Source: Candidatus Latescibacterota bacterium (lineage in GTDB: Bacteria; Latescibacterota; UBA2968; UBA8231). From it: a stretch of 29,146 bases of DNA. The position numbers were made by a program, and so were the translations under genes. Shown here piece by piece: positions 16,845 through 25,903 of this stretch; position 1 is the stretch's first letter; every line of letters starts with the position of its first letter. The notes below the pieces were generated by a model. That model searched no databases and was not told where the DNA came from. It saw only the letters and a list, made by a program, of their open reading frames with translations. The DNA lies in the NCBI GenBank assembly GCA_021295675.1, contig JAGWBY010000086.1:4821-33966 (forward strand), in the 5' to 3' direction.

Positions 16845-19085
16845 TTGAACCCTCTACCCTCCATCGCCAAAAGCGCCGTCGTCCTAGCGCTACTCGCCGC
16901 ACCAAGCCAAGCCCGGGAAACCCCCGTCGTCCAAGCCACCCGCACACCCACGCCCCCTAGCATTGACGGTCGCCTTGACGATGCGGTCTGGGACCAAGCC
17001 CCGACCATAGCCGACTTTTTCCAGCGCGATCCCGTCGAAGGAGCCCCGCCCACCGAGCAGACTCAAGTCCGCATCCTCTTTGACGACGACTATCTGTATT
17101 TTGCCCTGCGCTGCTTCGACAGCGAGGCCAACCGCCTAGTGGCCAACCAAATGCGGCGCGATGCCGAGTTGGACGAAAACGACAATATCCAGATTATCCT
17201 CGATCCCTATAACGACCGCCGCGGCGGCTTTTACTTTAGCACCAATCCCTTGGGCGCGCGCCAAGACCTACTGCTCACCGACGAGGGCCGCACTCACAAC
17301 CAATCCTGGGACAGCGTCTGGCAGAGCCGCACCCATATCGACAGTTTGGGTTGGAGCGCCGAAGTGGCCATTCCCTTCGATCAGGTGCGCTATCCCGACA
17401 GCGACCAAGCCGTGTGGGGCATTAACATCGGCCGCGCCATTCGCCGCAAAAACGAGGAAGTCTTTCTCGTCCCTCCGCCCCAATCCTATGGCTTTAGAGG
17501 CCGCTATCGCACCTCGCGTCTCGCCGTCCTGAAGGGTTTGGGTCAGTTGCAGAGCCGCCCACCCCTAGCGGTCGCCCCCTTCTTCCTGAGCGGCACCCAG
17601 CGCGATTTCACCGCCGACGGCTCTACGGAATACGACCTAGACCCAGGCTTCGATTTCAAATACGGCCTCACTCCCTCGCTGACCTTGGACCTGTCCTACA
17701 AAACCGACTTCGCCCAAGTGGAAGCCGACCAAGAGCAGATCAACCTCACCCGCTTCAGCCTGTTCTTCCCCGAAAAGCGCGACTTCTTCCTCGAAGGGGC
17801 TGGCATTTTTGAATTCGGCGAACGCGTCGAAAGACAGGGATCTGGCGGCCGGCCACCCACCCTGCTGTTCTACAGCCGTCGCATTGGCATTGAAGAGGGC
17901 CACAACCTACCCGTATTGGCCGGTGGCAAACTCACCGGACGGGCCGGCCCCTATCAAATTGGTGCCCTGCGCATGACCACCCAAGCCATGACCTTTGTCG
18001 ATGAAGAGGAAGAGCACGAGGATCAAGTCGATCTAAGTGAGGACACCACCCTCGATACCCTGCAGTTACACGTCCTCGACACCCTACACGTAGCCCAGAC
18101 CGACTTCACAGTCCTGCGCGTCAAGCGCGACATGCTGGGCCGCTCCAACCTCGGATTTATCGCCATCGACAAACAACCCGGCTCCGAGGCCAACTACAAC
18201 CGCACCGGCGGCGTGGACTTCACCCTGTCGCTGTTGCAGGCTGCCCTCAACCTGCGCGGCTTTGCCGCCAAGACTTGGACTCCCCAGGTGGAAGGCCGCG
18301 ACCGGGCCGGCCTGCTGGAACTGGACTACCGCCAAGGCCGCTTTGAGACCCGCCTAAACTATCTGGACGTGGAAGAAGATTTTGCACCCGAAGTGGGCTT
18401 TGTGCCGCGCGCCGACATCCGCCGCTTCAAAGGCAGCGGGCGCTACCGACCCCGCCCGGCCATCGGCTGGATCCGCATGTTCTCGATCGGACCGCGCTTT
18501 ACCTATCTGATGGATCGGGGCAATACCTTGCAGAGCCGCGACTTTCAATTCTCCGCCTTTGCCAATTTGGAAATCGGCGACTGGTTCGGGGCGCGCTACC
18601 GCCAGCGCTACGAGCTTTTGGACGAGGCTTTTGAGATACGCGACAACCAAGAAATCCCTCCAGGCACGTACGAATTTGGCAGCTACGAGTTCAATCTCTT
18701 CGCCAATTCGAGCCGCCGCCTCTCGGGCCGCACTTCGTGCGAATACGGCGATTTCTTCAACGGCACCCGCCAGCGCGTTTCCACCGAGACCATCTGGCGC
18801 TACAATGCCCGCCTAGAGCTGGAAGGCACCTACGAGTTCAACCACATCAACCTGCCCAACGGCACCTTCAACACTCACCTATTCGGGCACCGCTTCCTCT
18901 ATTCCTTCTCGCCCGACATGTTCGTGCGCGGCTTCCTGCAGTGGAACAGCGCCCTATTCAACTACCGCTACCTGCCCGGCAGCGATCTGTTTCTCGTGTA
19001 CAATCAGGTCTGGGATACCGAGGAGGGACTGGAACAAGCCAGCCGCTCGCTGCAACTCAAAGTGTCGTACTATTGGCAGCGCTGA
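16845..19085 (+). CDS. CBM9-like / DUF5916 outer-membrane protein
   Basis: A 746-residue exported protein. The N-terminus is a signal peptide (KSAVVLALLAAPSQA). Next is a carbohydrate-binding family-9-like domain (about 35-230): IDGRLDDAVWDQAP, an LYFALRCFD core, and WGINIGRAIRR. The rest matches DUF5916, including FPEKRDFFLEGAGIFEFG, YSRRIG and GGKLTGRAGPYQIG, and continues as alternating aromatic/polar strands to a C-terminal YYWQR, consistent with a beta-barrel. Such proteins are common in carbohydrate-using FCB-type bacteria, but their exact function is not established. The start is a TTG, because a stop at 16833-16835 in the same frame excludes anything upstream. It is the longest unbroken frame in the right half of the window. 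Confidence 0.82.
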   Translation: MNPLPSIAKSAVVLALLAAPSQARETPVVQATRTPTPPSIDGRLDDAVWDQAPTIADFFQRDPVEGAPPTEQTQVRILFDDDYLYFALRCFDSEANRLVANQMRRDAELDENDNIQIILDPYNDRRGGFYFSTNPLGARQDLLLTDEGRTHNQSWDSVWQSRTHIDSLGWSAEVAIPFDQVRYPDSDQAVWGINIGRAIRRKNEEVFLVPPPQSYGFRGRYRTSRLAVLKGLGQLQSRPPLAVAPFFLSGTQRDFTADGSTEYDLDPGFDFKYGLTPSLTLDLSYKTDFAQVEADQEQINLTRFSLFFPEKRDFFLEGAGIFEFGERVERQGSGGRPPTLLFYSRRIGIEEGHNLPVLAGGKLTGRAGPYQIGALRMTTQAMTFVDEEEEHEDQVDLSEDTTLDTLQLHVLDTLHVAQTDFTVLRVKRDMLGRSNLGFIAIDKQPGSEANYNRTGGVDFTLSLLQAALNLRGFAAKTWTPQVEGRDRAGLLELDYRQGRFETRLNYLDVEEDFAPEVGFVPRADIRRFKGSGRYRPRPAIGWIRMFSIGPRFTYLMDRGNTLQSRDFQFSAFANLEIGDWFGARYRQRYELLDEAFEIRDNQEIPPGTYEFGSYEFNLFANSSRRLSGRTSCEYGDFFNGTRQRVSTETIWRYNARLELEGTYEFNHINLPNGTFNTHLFGHRFLYSFSPDMFVRGFLQWNSALFNYRYLPGSDLFLVYNQVWDTEEGLEQASRSLQLKVSYYWQR

Positions 19086-19108
19086 TACTGCCGCTGACGG
19101 CGCACTCA

Positions 19109-20046
19109 TCAAATCACGAGAGATCGCACTGCTTCTTCAACTTTTTCACCGCTACCTTTTCCTCCACCCCCGAGTTTAAAGGCTACCTTTCCATCTCGAT
19201 CAATGATATACTCGATGGGCATTCTATCCACATTGTAGAGCTTAAAAACCGTATCTTTCCACCCATTGCCTTCACATATCTGAGGCCATGTGAATTGAGC
19301 GTCAAAGTCCATATCTGATGATATACCAATGAGGGCTACCTCATCCTCAGAATACTCCTGGGCAATGTTGCGCAGAGAAGGGTAGATAAATTTACACATG
19401 CTACAGGTTGTACTCCAAAAATGCAAAACCACGACTTTACCCTGATAATCTGCAAGATCTACGCGATTGCCGTCTATATCGGGCAACCTGAATTGAGGGG
19501 CCAACTGTCCGACGTTTAAATTGTCAAGCTCGTACATATGTCCTCGTGCATGATCTATATGCTGTTCAGCAGCATCCCATGCGATGATTTGTTCAAATCC
19601 TCGACGAGCTTTTTCCGTCTCACCTTCGCGCTCCCAAGCATCGGCTAAACTACACAGCAAGGACGATCGACTCTTCAAAGGAACGACCTTTTCGACCAAT
19701 TCCTCCAATAGGAGAATTGCTTCTTTTTCTCGGCCATCACGTCCGAAACTGTTCCACAAACCATACTTGACTTCATCCCACACATCTTCGGTAGAACTTG
19801 GTCACTGACACCCTTCAGATTTCCCCACATGGTGAAAGCATTGTCCAAAGCCTTTGTGGCTATCTCTGAAGGCCTCTTCTCCAGATACGTCTGGAAAATT
19901 TCTGCGGCGAGTCGATGTTGGGGGTCGTTCTCCCCAAAAGAACCCTCTGCCGTCTCGCGGAACTGCTTAACCTCTTCCCAGGCGGCCTTGTGCCATGCTT
20001 TAAAATCCATCTCTTCCTGGGACAGTGTATTGTTTTGCTCAGTCAT
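19109..20046 (-). CDS. TlpA/AhpC-like thioredoxin-fold protein with helical N-domain, frameshifted
   Basis: The protein begins at ATG 20046 (MTEQNNTLSQEEMDF) behind GGAGG, with no signal peptide. An N-terminal helical part (KAWHKAAWEEVKQFRETAEG ...) and TPR-like helices lead to a redoxin domain: VGQLAPQFRLPDIDGNRVDL, VVVLHFWSTTCSMCKF with a C-x-x-C pair, and the cis-Pro segment RMPIEYIIDRDG. The frame breaks at about 19790. The first part (open from 20085 to 19675) reads into SDQVLPKM, while the second (open from 19783) supplies VWDEVKYGLWNSFG. One base restores about 310 residues. The role is probably thiol-disulfide exchange or peroxide reduction. Lack of an export signal is unusual for a TlpA relative. 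It lies downstream of the ABC gene in the same direction. Confidence 0.75.
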
Positions 20047-20108
20047 GTTTACCTCCCTCAGTAAAGGTAGCGATCGGCCACGCATTGGACGATCTCCGCC
20101 ACGGTCGT
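20044..20108. repeat. Junction repeat, copy A (after the ABC gene)
   Basis: On the minus strand this reads as the end of a coding sequence (TTVAEIVQCVADRYLY, stop), then a ribosome site, then the ATG of the thioredoxin-like gene. It is about 80% identical to 21952-22017, which is the real 3' end of the GH20-like gene plus the start of the ABC gene. No complete gene belongs to this copy. It is a remnant lying between the ABC gene stop and the next start. Confidence 0.75.
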
Positions 20109-20124
20109 GTTAGTGGTACAATCC

Positions 20125-21954
20125 CTACCTGTATTGACTCGCTTGAGTTGTGAACATCTCGGCATAGAGGCCGTTTATCGAAACGAGTTGCTCGTGCGTT
20201 CCGTGTTCGACGAGTTGCCCCTCTTCTAGGACGAGAATACTGTCCGCCATGCGAACAGTGGAAAATCGGTGCGAGATCAACAACCCTGTTTTGCCGACAA
20301 TCGCTCGTGCGAATCCTTCGTATATTTCCCTCTCGATGAAAGCATCAAGCGCCGCCGTCGGCTCGTCTAATACAATTACTTGTGCGTCCCGAATAAATGC
20401 TCTGCTAAGGGCAATGCGCTGCCACTCCCCGCCAGAAATTTCAATACCGTCGGAGAACATGCGACCAAACATGGTGTCAAGTCCTTTCGGGAACTGTTGT
20501 ATCAGCGTCTCAGCGCCAGCAAGGCGTGCTGCCTGCATGAGGTTATCGTCGTTATGCAAGTGCTCCAATTCGCCAAAGCCAATGTTTTCCCGTGCAGATA
20601 GATTGTAGCGCTGGAAGTCTTGGAAGATGACACTCACATGACGCCACCACGACTCGGGTTCGATTTCGCGCAGGTCTATTCCATCCACCAGAATCGTCCC
20701 CTCGGTTGGATCATATAGTCGAATCAATAGCTTAATTAGTGTCGTCTTTCCAGCTCCATTAGGGCCGACGATAGCCGTCGTATGCCCAGCGGGAAAATGG
20801 TAGGAGATATTGCGCAGCACGTACTTATTAGACCCTGGATAGCGGAACGATACATCGCGGAATTCGATCCCTTTTTGGATGGGCTTAGGAATGGCAACAC
20901 TTTTTGTGCCTGGGGACTGAAGTTTTCCTTCAGCATCTTCCCATTCCCGATCTAGGAACTCGAAAAGATTCGACGCATACAATAGGCGCTCAAAACCCCG
21001 AGCGCCGCTGCTAAAAGTATTGCTGAAACGAGAACGTCCCTGCTCGGCAGCTTGGAAGGCCAAGCTAACGTCGCCGATGGTGATCATGCCCATGAGACCA
21101 CGGAAGATTGCGTAACACCAAATTGTCAGAGTGCCGGCAACAGACAATAAACCATAAAGCAAATCGGTCCGACCTAGGCGCAGCCAATGGTTGCGGTCAT
21201 CAGCATGTTGTACTTTCCACAATCGGCGATACTGATCTAACAAGTATTCTACTAGCCTAAAGAGTCTTAGTTCACGGAGTCCTGGTGCGTTCGATAAGAG
21301 GTCGCCAAGGTACTGGATCCGGCGACGTAGTTCAGATCGTTCGCGAACTATGTTGTAGTAACGGGCGAGAAAGCCAGCCTGTGCAATTGCTCCAGGGGCA
21401 GAAGTGAGGACGATCACCAAGACCGCCCCAGGATGTATATGCGCAAGCAGTCCGATTATTGCAATCAAGGACAGCAGATCAGAAATCCAACCGAACACAA
21501 AAAACGCTGTCTCGTGAACCTGTTCAGTTTCCTCCAGTGCATTGTTGAATGAGTCGTGAACAGCAGGAGTTTCAAGGAGCGCTGGGTCTAATACCGCCAT
21601 CTTGGCAAACACCTGCATTCGTGCCCGGTGGCTACTCCGCTGGCCAAGAAGCCGCCGGACATGCACGGCAAGAGATTGAGCAATTACGCCGAGTATCCAA
21701 ACGCTAACTATACCAGCGACTGGGAGAACAAAGTTGGTTAGCGCATAGCTGCCTTCTATAGCTGAGGATACATTTTCGGCTATCTGATCGATTATGACCT
21801 TAGTAAGCCAAATCTGGGAAGGAACGACTGCGGCATTACCAATCGCCAGCAGCATGGCAACAGAGGTGAGGAACGGGCTGGTTCGCCAAATAAACGCTAG
21901 CAACCGCGGCAAGAGACTTACAAGGGTAGATAGCCGACTTATCCGATCACTCAT
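20125..21954 (-). CDS. ABC exporter, fused membrane and ATPase domains
   Basis: A 609-residue half-transporter of the multidrug/peptide-exporter type. The membrane domain (about 20-310) has hydrophobic segments near 28-50, 72-98, 150-172, 176-195 and 268-290. The ATPase domain has Walker A GPNGAGKT (397-404), Q-loop IFQDF, signature ISGGEWQ (506-512, a variant of LSGGQ), Walker B VIVLDEP (526-532) and the switch His561 in LLISHRFS. All ATPase elements are intact, so it should function as a homo- or heterodimer. There is no C39 peptidase domain. It starts 12 bases after the GH20-like stop, in the same operon direction. It is flanked by the two junction repeats, suggesting it was inserted or duplicated into this position. 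The cargo is unknown. Confidence 0.88.
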   Translation of the reverse strand: MSDRISRLSTLVSLLPRLLAFIWRTSPFLTSVAMLLAIGNAAVVPSQIWLTKVIIDQIAENVSSAIEGSYALTNFVLPVAGIVSVWILGVIAQSLAVHVRRLLGQRSSHRARMQVFAKMAVLDPALLETPAVHDSFNNALEETEQVHETAFFVFGWISDLLSLIAIIGLLAHIHPGAVLVIVLTSAPGAIAQAGFLARYYNIVRERSELRRRIQYLGDLLSNAPGLRELRLFRLVEYLLDQYRRLWKVQHADDRNHWLRLGRTDLLYGLLSVAGTLTIWCYAIFRGLMGMITIGDVSLAFQAAEQGRSRFSNTFSSGARGFERLLYASNLFEFLDREWEDAEGKLQSPGTKSVAIPKPIQKGIEFRDVSFRYPGSNKYVLRNISYHFPAGHTTAIVGPNGAGKTTLIKLLIRLYDPTEGTILVDGIDLREIEPESWWRHVSVIFQDFQRYNLSARENIGFGELEHLHNDDNLMQAARLAGAETLIQQFPKGLDTMFGRMFSDGIEISGGEWQRIALSRAFIRDAQVIVLDEPTAALDAFIEREIYEGFARAIVGKTGLLISHRFSTVRMADSILVLEEGQLVEHGTHEQLVSINGLYAEMFTTQASQYR

Positions 21955-22017
21955 GCCTAATCTCTCTCAATACAAGTAGCGATCAGAAACGCATCGGGCG
22001 ATCTCCGCCACAGTCGT
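21952..22017. repeat. Junction repeat, copy B (end of GH20-like gene)
   Basis: This is the partner of 20044-20108. It encodes the last 16 residues of the GH20-like protein (TTVAEIARCVSDRYLY), the stop, and the ribosome-site region up to the ATG of the ABC gene. Identity between copies is highest over the core CGATCTCCGCCAC. Confidence 0.75.
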
Positions 22018-23902
22018 CTCCGTGCCCTTCATAGCATCGTGTACCCGATAGTGCCACGGCTCGCTGCCCAAACCAGCGCGCCAATCCCGAATAGCCTGGA
22101 CATTGTTCTGACCCGCCTTTTGCAACTGATCCAGACTGCCCCGCACCAACGCTTGGTTTTCCATATCCCCTAAGTCGAGCGTGGCCATCTGTTCGGCAAC
22201 CCAATAGACGCCACGCGCCAATTCCACATAGGACCGCACCACCCGCGTCTCATAGGCCAGTTCCGCTTCCCCAAGGCCCTCGACAATTTCCAAGGCCTGG
22301 TCGCAGATCGCGACTTTGGCGTCGAAATCCTCGGCCGTGAGATAATAGCGGAACATCCCCTCGCCCAAATAGGGCCGCTGCCGCTGCCGCACCATCTCCG
22401 CGGCCTTGCCCCAAGAATAGCATATCGGGAAATCGGAATCGTACACGTCGAATTCCACCGGCCCCATCAAGGCAGCCCACTCAGCCACGGCCTCTGGCTG
22501 GGCATAGCCTTCCCGCCGTGCCCACGCCAAGGCAAATTCCGTCTCGTCGCGGCCTTGCATATTCCAAGCCCACTCGGCCAAGGCGTGGATATTGAAGCTG
22601 CAAATCTGACGCTCTGGACCGCCCCAAGCCATCATGGCGTACGCTCCGCTATAGCCCCGCCGCACCAGTTGGCCGACGTAGTCTCGCATGCGGTGGGCCG
22701 AGCGCTGCGGCACCTTGAACTCGGGCGTGTCCACTTTGCCGTTAGCCGCAATGGGCACGTCGTAACTGGCGATCCAGCGCCCCTCGGCGGCATAGTGATC
22801 CAGCAGCGGATTGGCCATTAAATCGCGCGGCCGGTGCAGCACACGCTCCAGTTCCGTAGCACAGGCCCGCTCGATTTTCACCTCTGGGGGCAACTCATCC
22901 AGCACCCGATAGTTGCGCACGGTGGTAGTGGTCGATAAAAAGATGCGAATCTGCAAATCGGGATAGCGCTCTTGGGCCTGCCGCCAAGCCGCGACAAAGG
23001 CCCGCGATTCCAGCACAAACTGCCCCACCGCCGTGCATTCCAGACAGCCGCACTGCCCCGGCCGTTCGCTCAACCAGCAGCTTATTTCCTCGGCCCCTTG
23101 CCCGGCAATATCCTCCATCCACTCTTGTATGATTTGCACCAACAGCGGCTGCGAAGCGCAGGGAGCCCGGTGCTGATTGCCCGTCTTCCCCTTCTCCCTT
23201 GCCAGCCAGCTCGGGATAGGTCCTGAAAAGGCCGCACTCGTGCAGAAAGTTGAGGTGCAGGATATAGGGCAGATAATTGAAAGCCCGCTGCCGCGCCGCT
23301 TCGAACTGTTCTCGGTCAATAGTGGCCCGATTGCGCTGGCCGCGTTCAATGGGATGCAATTGCGTCGAGGCCATTTTGCCGTAGTTCAATTTGAGCGTGG
23401 CCAGCCACGGGATCCAAGTCGCCGGCTCGGGAAAATTCCACAGACCCCGCTCGTCCATGTCGGGCCAGTCGATCACCTCGGCCAAGGGGATGTGTACCTG
23501 CTCCGAACTCATTTCAGGTTCGAGCAATTGGATCAGGGTCTGGCAAGCGTAGAACACGCCGCGCTCGTCTAACCCCGTCAGCACCAGACCGTCTCGCCCT
23601 CGTGGCTCAACGAGGTACGCCTGGGCCTTATTCTTCAAGTTCTGGAGCCGTTCAATGGCCGCGCTGTTTGCCGCAGCCACGCCAATGTCGATGGTAAAGG
23701 CCCCACCATTTGGCTTTGCTTTTCCCTTTTCAACGAACAGTGCTTCCAGCTCGGCAGCACCCTGCTGCTCAATTGGCCCCGCTTGGTCCCGCAGCGCAAT
23801 ACTCACCTCACCCGGCTTACAGCGGACACTGTCGGCAATGCGAATCTCGTGCGGCAGGGGCAACAGATAGGACTTCCATTGCGTCGAATTAGCTGTAGTC
23901 AT
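21967..23902 (-). CDS. GH20/DUF4838-like carbohydrate-active protein, frameshifted
   Basis: It starts at ATG 23902 (MTTANSTQWKSYLLPLPHEI) behind GGGAGA, just after the SDR stop. The N-terminal part matches the accessory domain of beta-hexosaminidase-type (GH20) enzymes: AYLVEPRGRDGLVLTGLDERGV followed by FYACQTLIQLLEP, then VIDWPDMDERGLW leading into a barrel. Near 23205 the frame changes. The barrel continues in the frame that ends at 21967, with IQEWMEDIAGQGAEEISCWLSE, a Cys cluster GQCGCLEC and a long helical C-terminal domain (to VSDRYLY). The repaired protein has about 645 residues and no signal peptide. The C-x-C-x-x-C segment recalls DUF4838-type proteins. Catalytic residues and substrate are not assigned. 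A gene caller reading raw frames would wrongly fuse its N-terminal half to the SDR (22895-24718). Confidence 0.72.
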
Positions 23903-23913
23903 GAGGTATCTCC

Positions 23914-24718
23914 CTATTGACGCGGCCTTTTCGGCGGCGTGGCCGATACGCCTTCCATGCCGCCGCTGACGCGGAGCACTTCGCCGGTGATCCAAGACGC
24001 CGCTGGGCTGCACAAGAAGGCAACACCTTGGGCTATATCCTCCGGCTCGCGCGCGAATGCGCTCGATCATTTCTTCTTCGGATATCCCTAAGGTGACGCG
24101 GCGCTGGGCCATGTTGCGCTGGTTGAATTCCGTGTACACCGGCCCCGGACACACGGCATTGACCCGCACGCTGTACGCAGCCAACTCCAGCGCCAAGGTT
24201 CGGGTAAGGCTGATGATACCAGCCTTGGCGATGTTGTACGCAGCTACCAACGCGGCTGGATTCTGGCCATTGATCGAGGAGATGTTGACGATGCAACCGG
24301 CCTCCTGGTCTTCCATGATGCGTCCAGCGGCGCGGCAGCAGTAAAACGCCCCGGTCAAGGTCACATCCATCACCCGGTGCCATTCGGCGTCTTCCAACTC
24401 GACTATCGGGGCGACCTGCTGCCCGGTGCCAGCGTTATTGATCAGGATATCCACCCGCTTCTCCTCGGCAACTAGCTCGGCGAAAAACGAAGTCACCGCA
24501 TCGCTGTCGGTTATATCGAGCGCCACGGCCCGCACTGTGAGATCCTCGTCTTGGAGCTTCGCGGCCTCTTCTCGCGCCTTATCTTCCTGCCGGTCGGCGA
24601 TAACCACGTTGGCTCCATCGCTAGCTAACTGCCGAGTGATTCCCAACCCTAAGCCCTGGGCACCGCCTGTGACGACGGCGATTTGTCCGTCCAGTGGACG
24701 ATTTTCAAGCTGATTCAT
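23914..24718 (-). CDS. Short-chain dehydrogenase/reductase (SDR), frameshifted
   Basis: A classical SDR oxidoreductase of about 268 residues. It has the cofactor motif TGGAQGLG (18-25), [13 protein letters not shown] with the catalytic Ser, and the catalytic Y-x-x-x-K in AYNIAKAG, followed by [14 protein letters not shown]. Near 24047, in a GCGCGC run, the frame shifts. The correct continuation reads [19 protein letters not shown] then [13 protein letters not shown] and ends at the TAG at 23914-23916. Without correction the frame runs on into the GH20-like gene as a false fusion. It lies directly downstream of the sulfotransferase gene. Substrate is unknown; a sugar or polyol is plausible beside the GH20-like gene, but this is only context. 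Confidence 0.85.
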
Positions 24719-24752
24719 TAGACAACCTCATATCGGTTTGGGATGACTGTAG

Positions 24753-25841
24753 CTACAATCCATAATTCTTCGCCGTCGCGCCGCATACCTGCATGATGGC
24801 GTCGCGCTCGGCGATGCTGAATGCCGCTTCGTATTGGGACTGATACGCGACTTGCTCGGCCCAGCCTTTCACCCACGCCTCGTCAGCGTCCAAGTTGCAA
24901 AACGCCACAATGTCCGTAATTTTTTGCTCGGCTGCCGCGCATAACTGCTCAAACGGCACCACCAAACAGCGCGTCTTAAGCGCCTCGTGTTGCAGCACCT
25001 CCTCGTAGGTCCAAGCGTAGATCGCATTCCAGTATTCAGCCCACCCTTCGGCATCGCGCCCTTCGCCCCACAGCGTTTGGATGTGTCGCGTTTTCTCCGC
25101 GTCAATGGTAATGGGAATGCGCTCGTGGCCAAACTCAAAGTGGCCAGCGTTGCGCAGGTACTGGCGGTGAATCGGGGATGAGAAGTGGGCCAAGTTGCGC
25201 TGGTGCTGGCGCGCCATGGACGCGATGTGCGCGATTGGATGGCGCACGGCGACGACGAAGCGCGCGTCCTCGTACAGCTTGGCCAGATACGCGATCCGCG
25301 TGATATTGTAGTTGTTTTTGCAGACAATGCGATCCGCATCGCGGCACAGCAGCAACTTCGCCAAGGTCGCGGCGTAAACAGCCTCAAATTCCGGGTGGCT
25401 AGTTTGCCGTTCGACCGCGTTGTTGACGGCGGGATTGTGCAGGTAAGTGAAAAACTGCATCCACAGGATTTCTTCCATGGCTTCTGGACTGTATGCGTTG
25501 ACCATCACGCCGTCGGCATGTGCTCGTTCCTGTTTGCGCGCCGCACCCAATCCGACGGCGCGGAAGATATGGTCGGCCCAAAACGGCGTAAACGCGCCGT
25601 AGTAATCGCAGTATTTAAACGAGGTGAGGTGCGGATGAGACGCCAGTATGTTCAGCAGCAGAGTCGTACCAGCGCGCGCCAAGCCCGTGATGTAAATGGG
25701 CGCTTCTACCGTCCGCCGCGCCAACCGGCCCTTGAGCAACTGCGTCTCCAGCTTGCCCACGTCAATCCAAAAATTCGGATGCGCATGCACCAGCCAGCCG
25801 AAAAAACGCATCAGCCGCGTGTGATTAAAATCTGTTTCCAT
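24753..25841 (-). CDS. PAPS-dependent sulfotransferase
   Basis: A Sulfotransfer_3-type enzyme that would move a sulfo group from PAPS to a hydroxyl or amine. The 5'-phosphosulfate loop is ITGLARAGTTLLLNILASHP (the usual PRSGTT reads ARAGTT), and the 3'-phosphate segment is VVAVRHPIAHIASM. The frame is open upstream to 25970, but that start would overlap the divergent nuclease gene by 67 bases. The ATG at 25841 (METDFNHTRLMRF) avoids the overlap and leaves a complete fold of about 362 residues. It is the first gene of the minus-strand group leading to the SDR and GH20-like genes. The acceptor is unknown. Confidence 0.82.
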   Translation of the reverse strand: METDFNHTRLMRFFGWLVHAHPNFWIDVGKLETQLLKGRLARRTVEAPIYITGLARAGTTLLLNILASHPHLTSFKYCDYYGAFTPFWADHIFRAVGLGAARKQERAHADGVMVNAYSPEAMEEILWMQFFTYLHNPAVNNAVERQTSHPEFEAVYAATLAKLLLCRDADRIVCKNNYNITRIAYLAKLYEDARFVVAVRHPIAHIASMARQHQRNLAHFSSPIHRQYLRNAGHFEFGHERIPITIDAEKTRHIQTLWGEGRDAEGWAEYWNAIYAWTYEEVLQHEALKTRCLVVPFEQLCAAAEQKITDIVAFCNLDADEAWVKGWAEQVAYQSQYEAAFSIAERDAIMQVCGATAKNYGL

Positions 25842-25903
25842 GGCTGCATAAGAAACAACGGAAGGATACCGGCGCAACGCCCGTCCGCAAAGGAGCTGCC
25901 TCA

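Noticed and set aside
20044..20108. Remnant peptide ending in DRYLY as a precursor (RiPP) gene beside the ABC exporter
   Set aside because: It has no start codon or leader, and matches the GH20-like C-terminus codon for codon, so a gene-end remnant is the better explanation.
22895..24718. Apparent SDR to GH20-like fusion protein of 607 residues
   Set aside because: The SDR C-terminus is found complete in another frame with its own stop at 23914, and the GH20-like gene has its own ribosome site and ATG at 23902. The fusion comes from a one-base shift.
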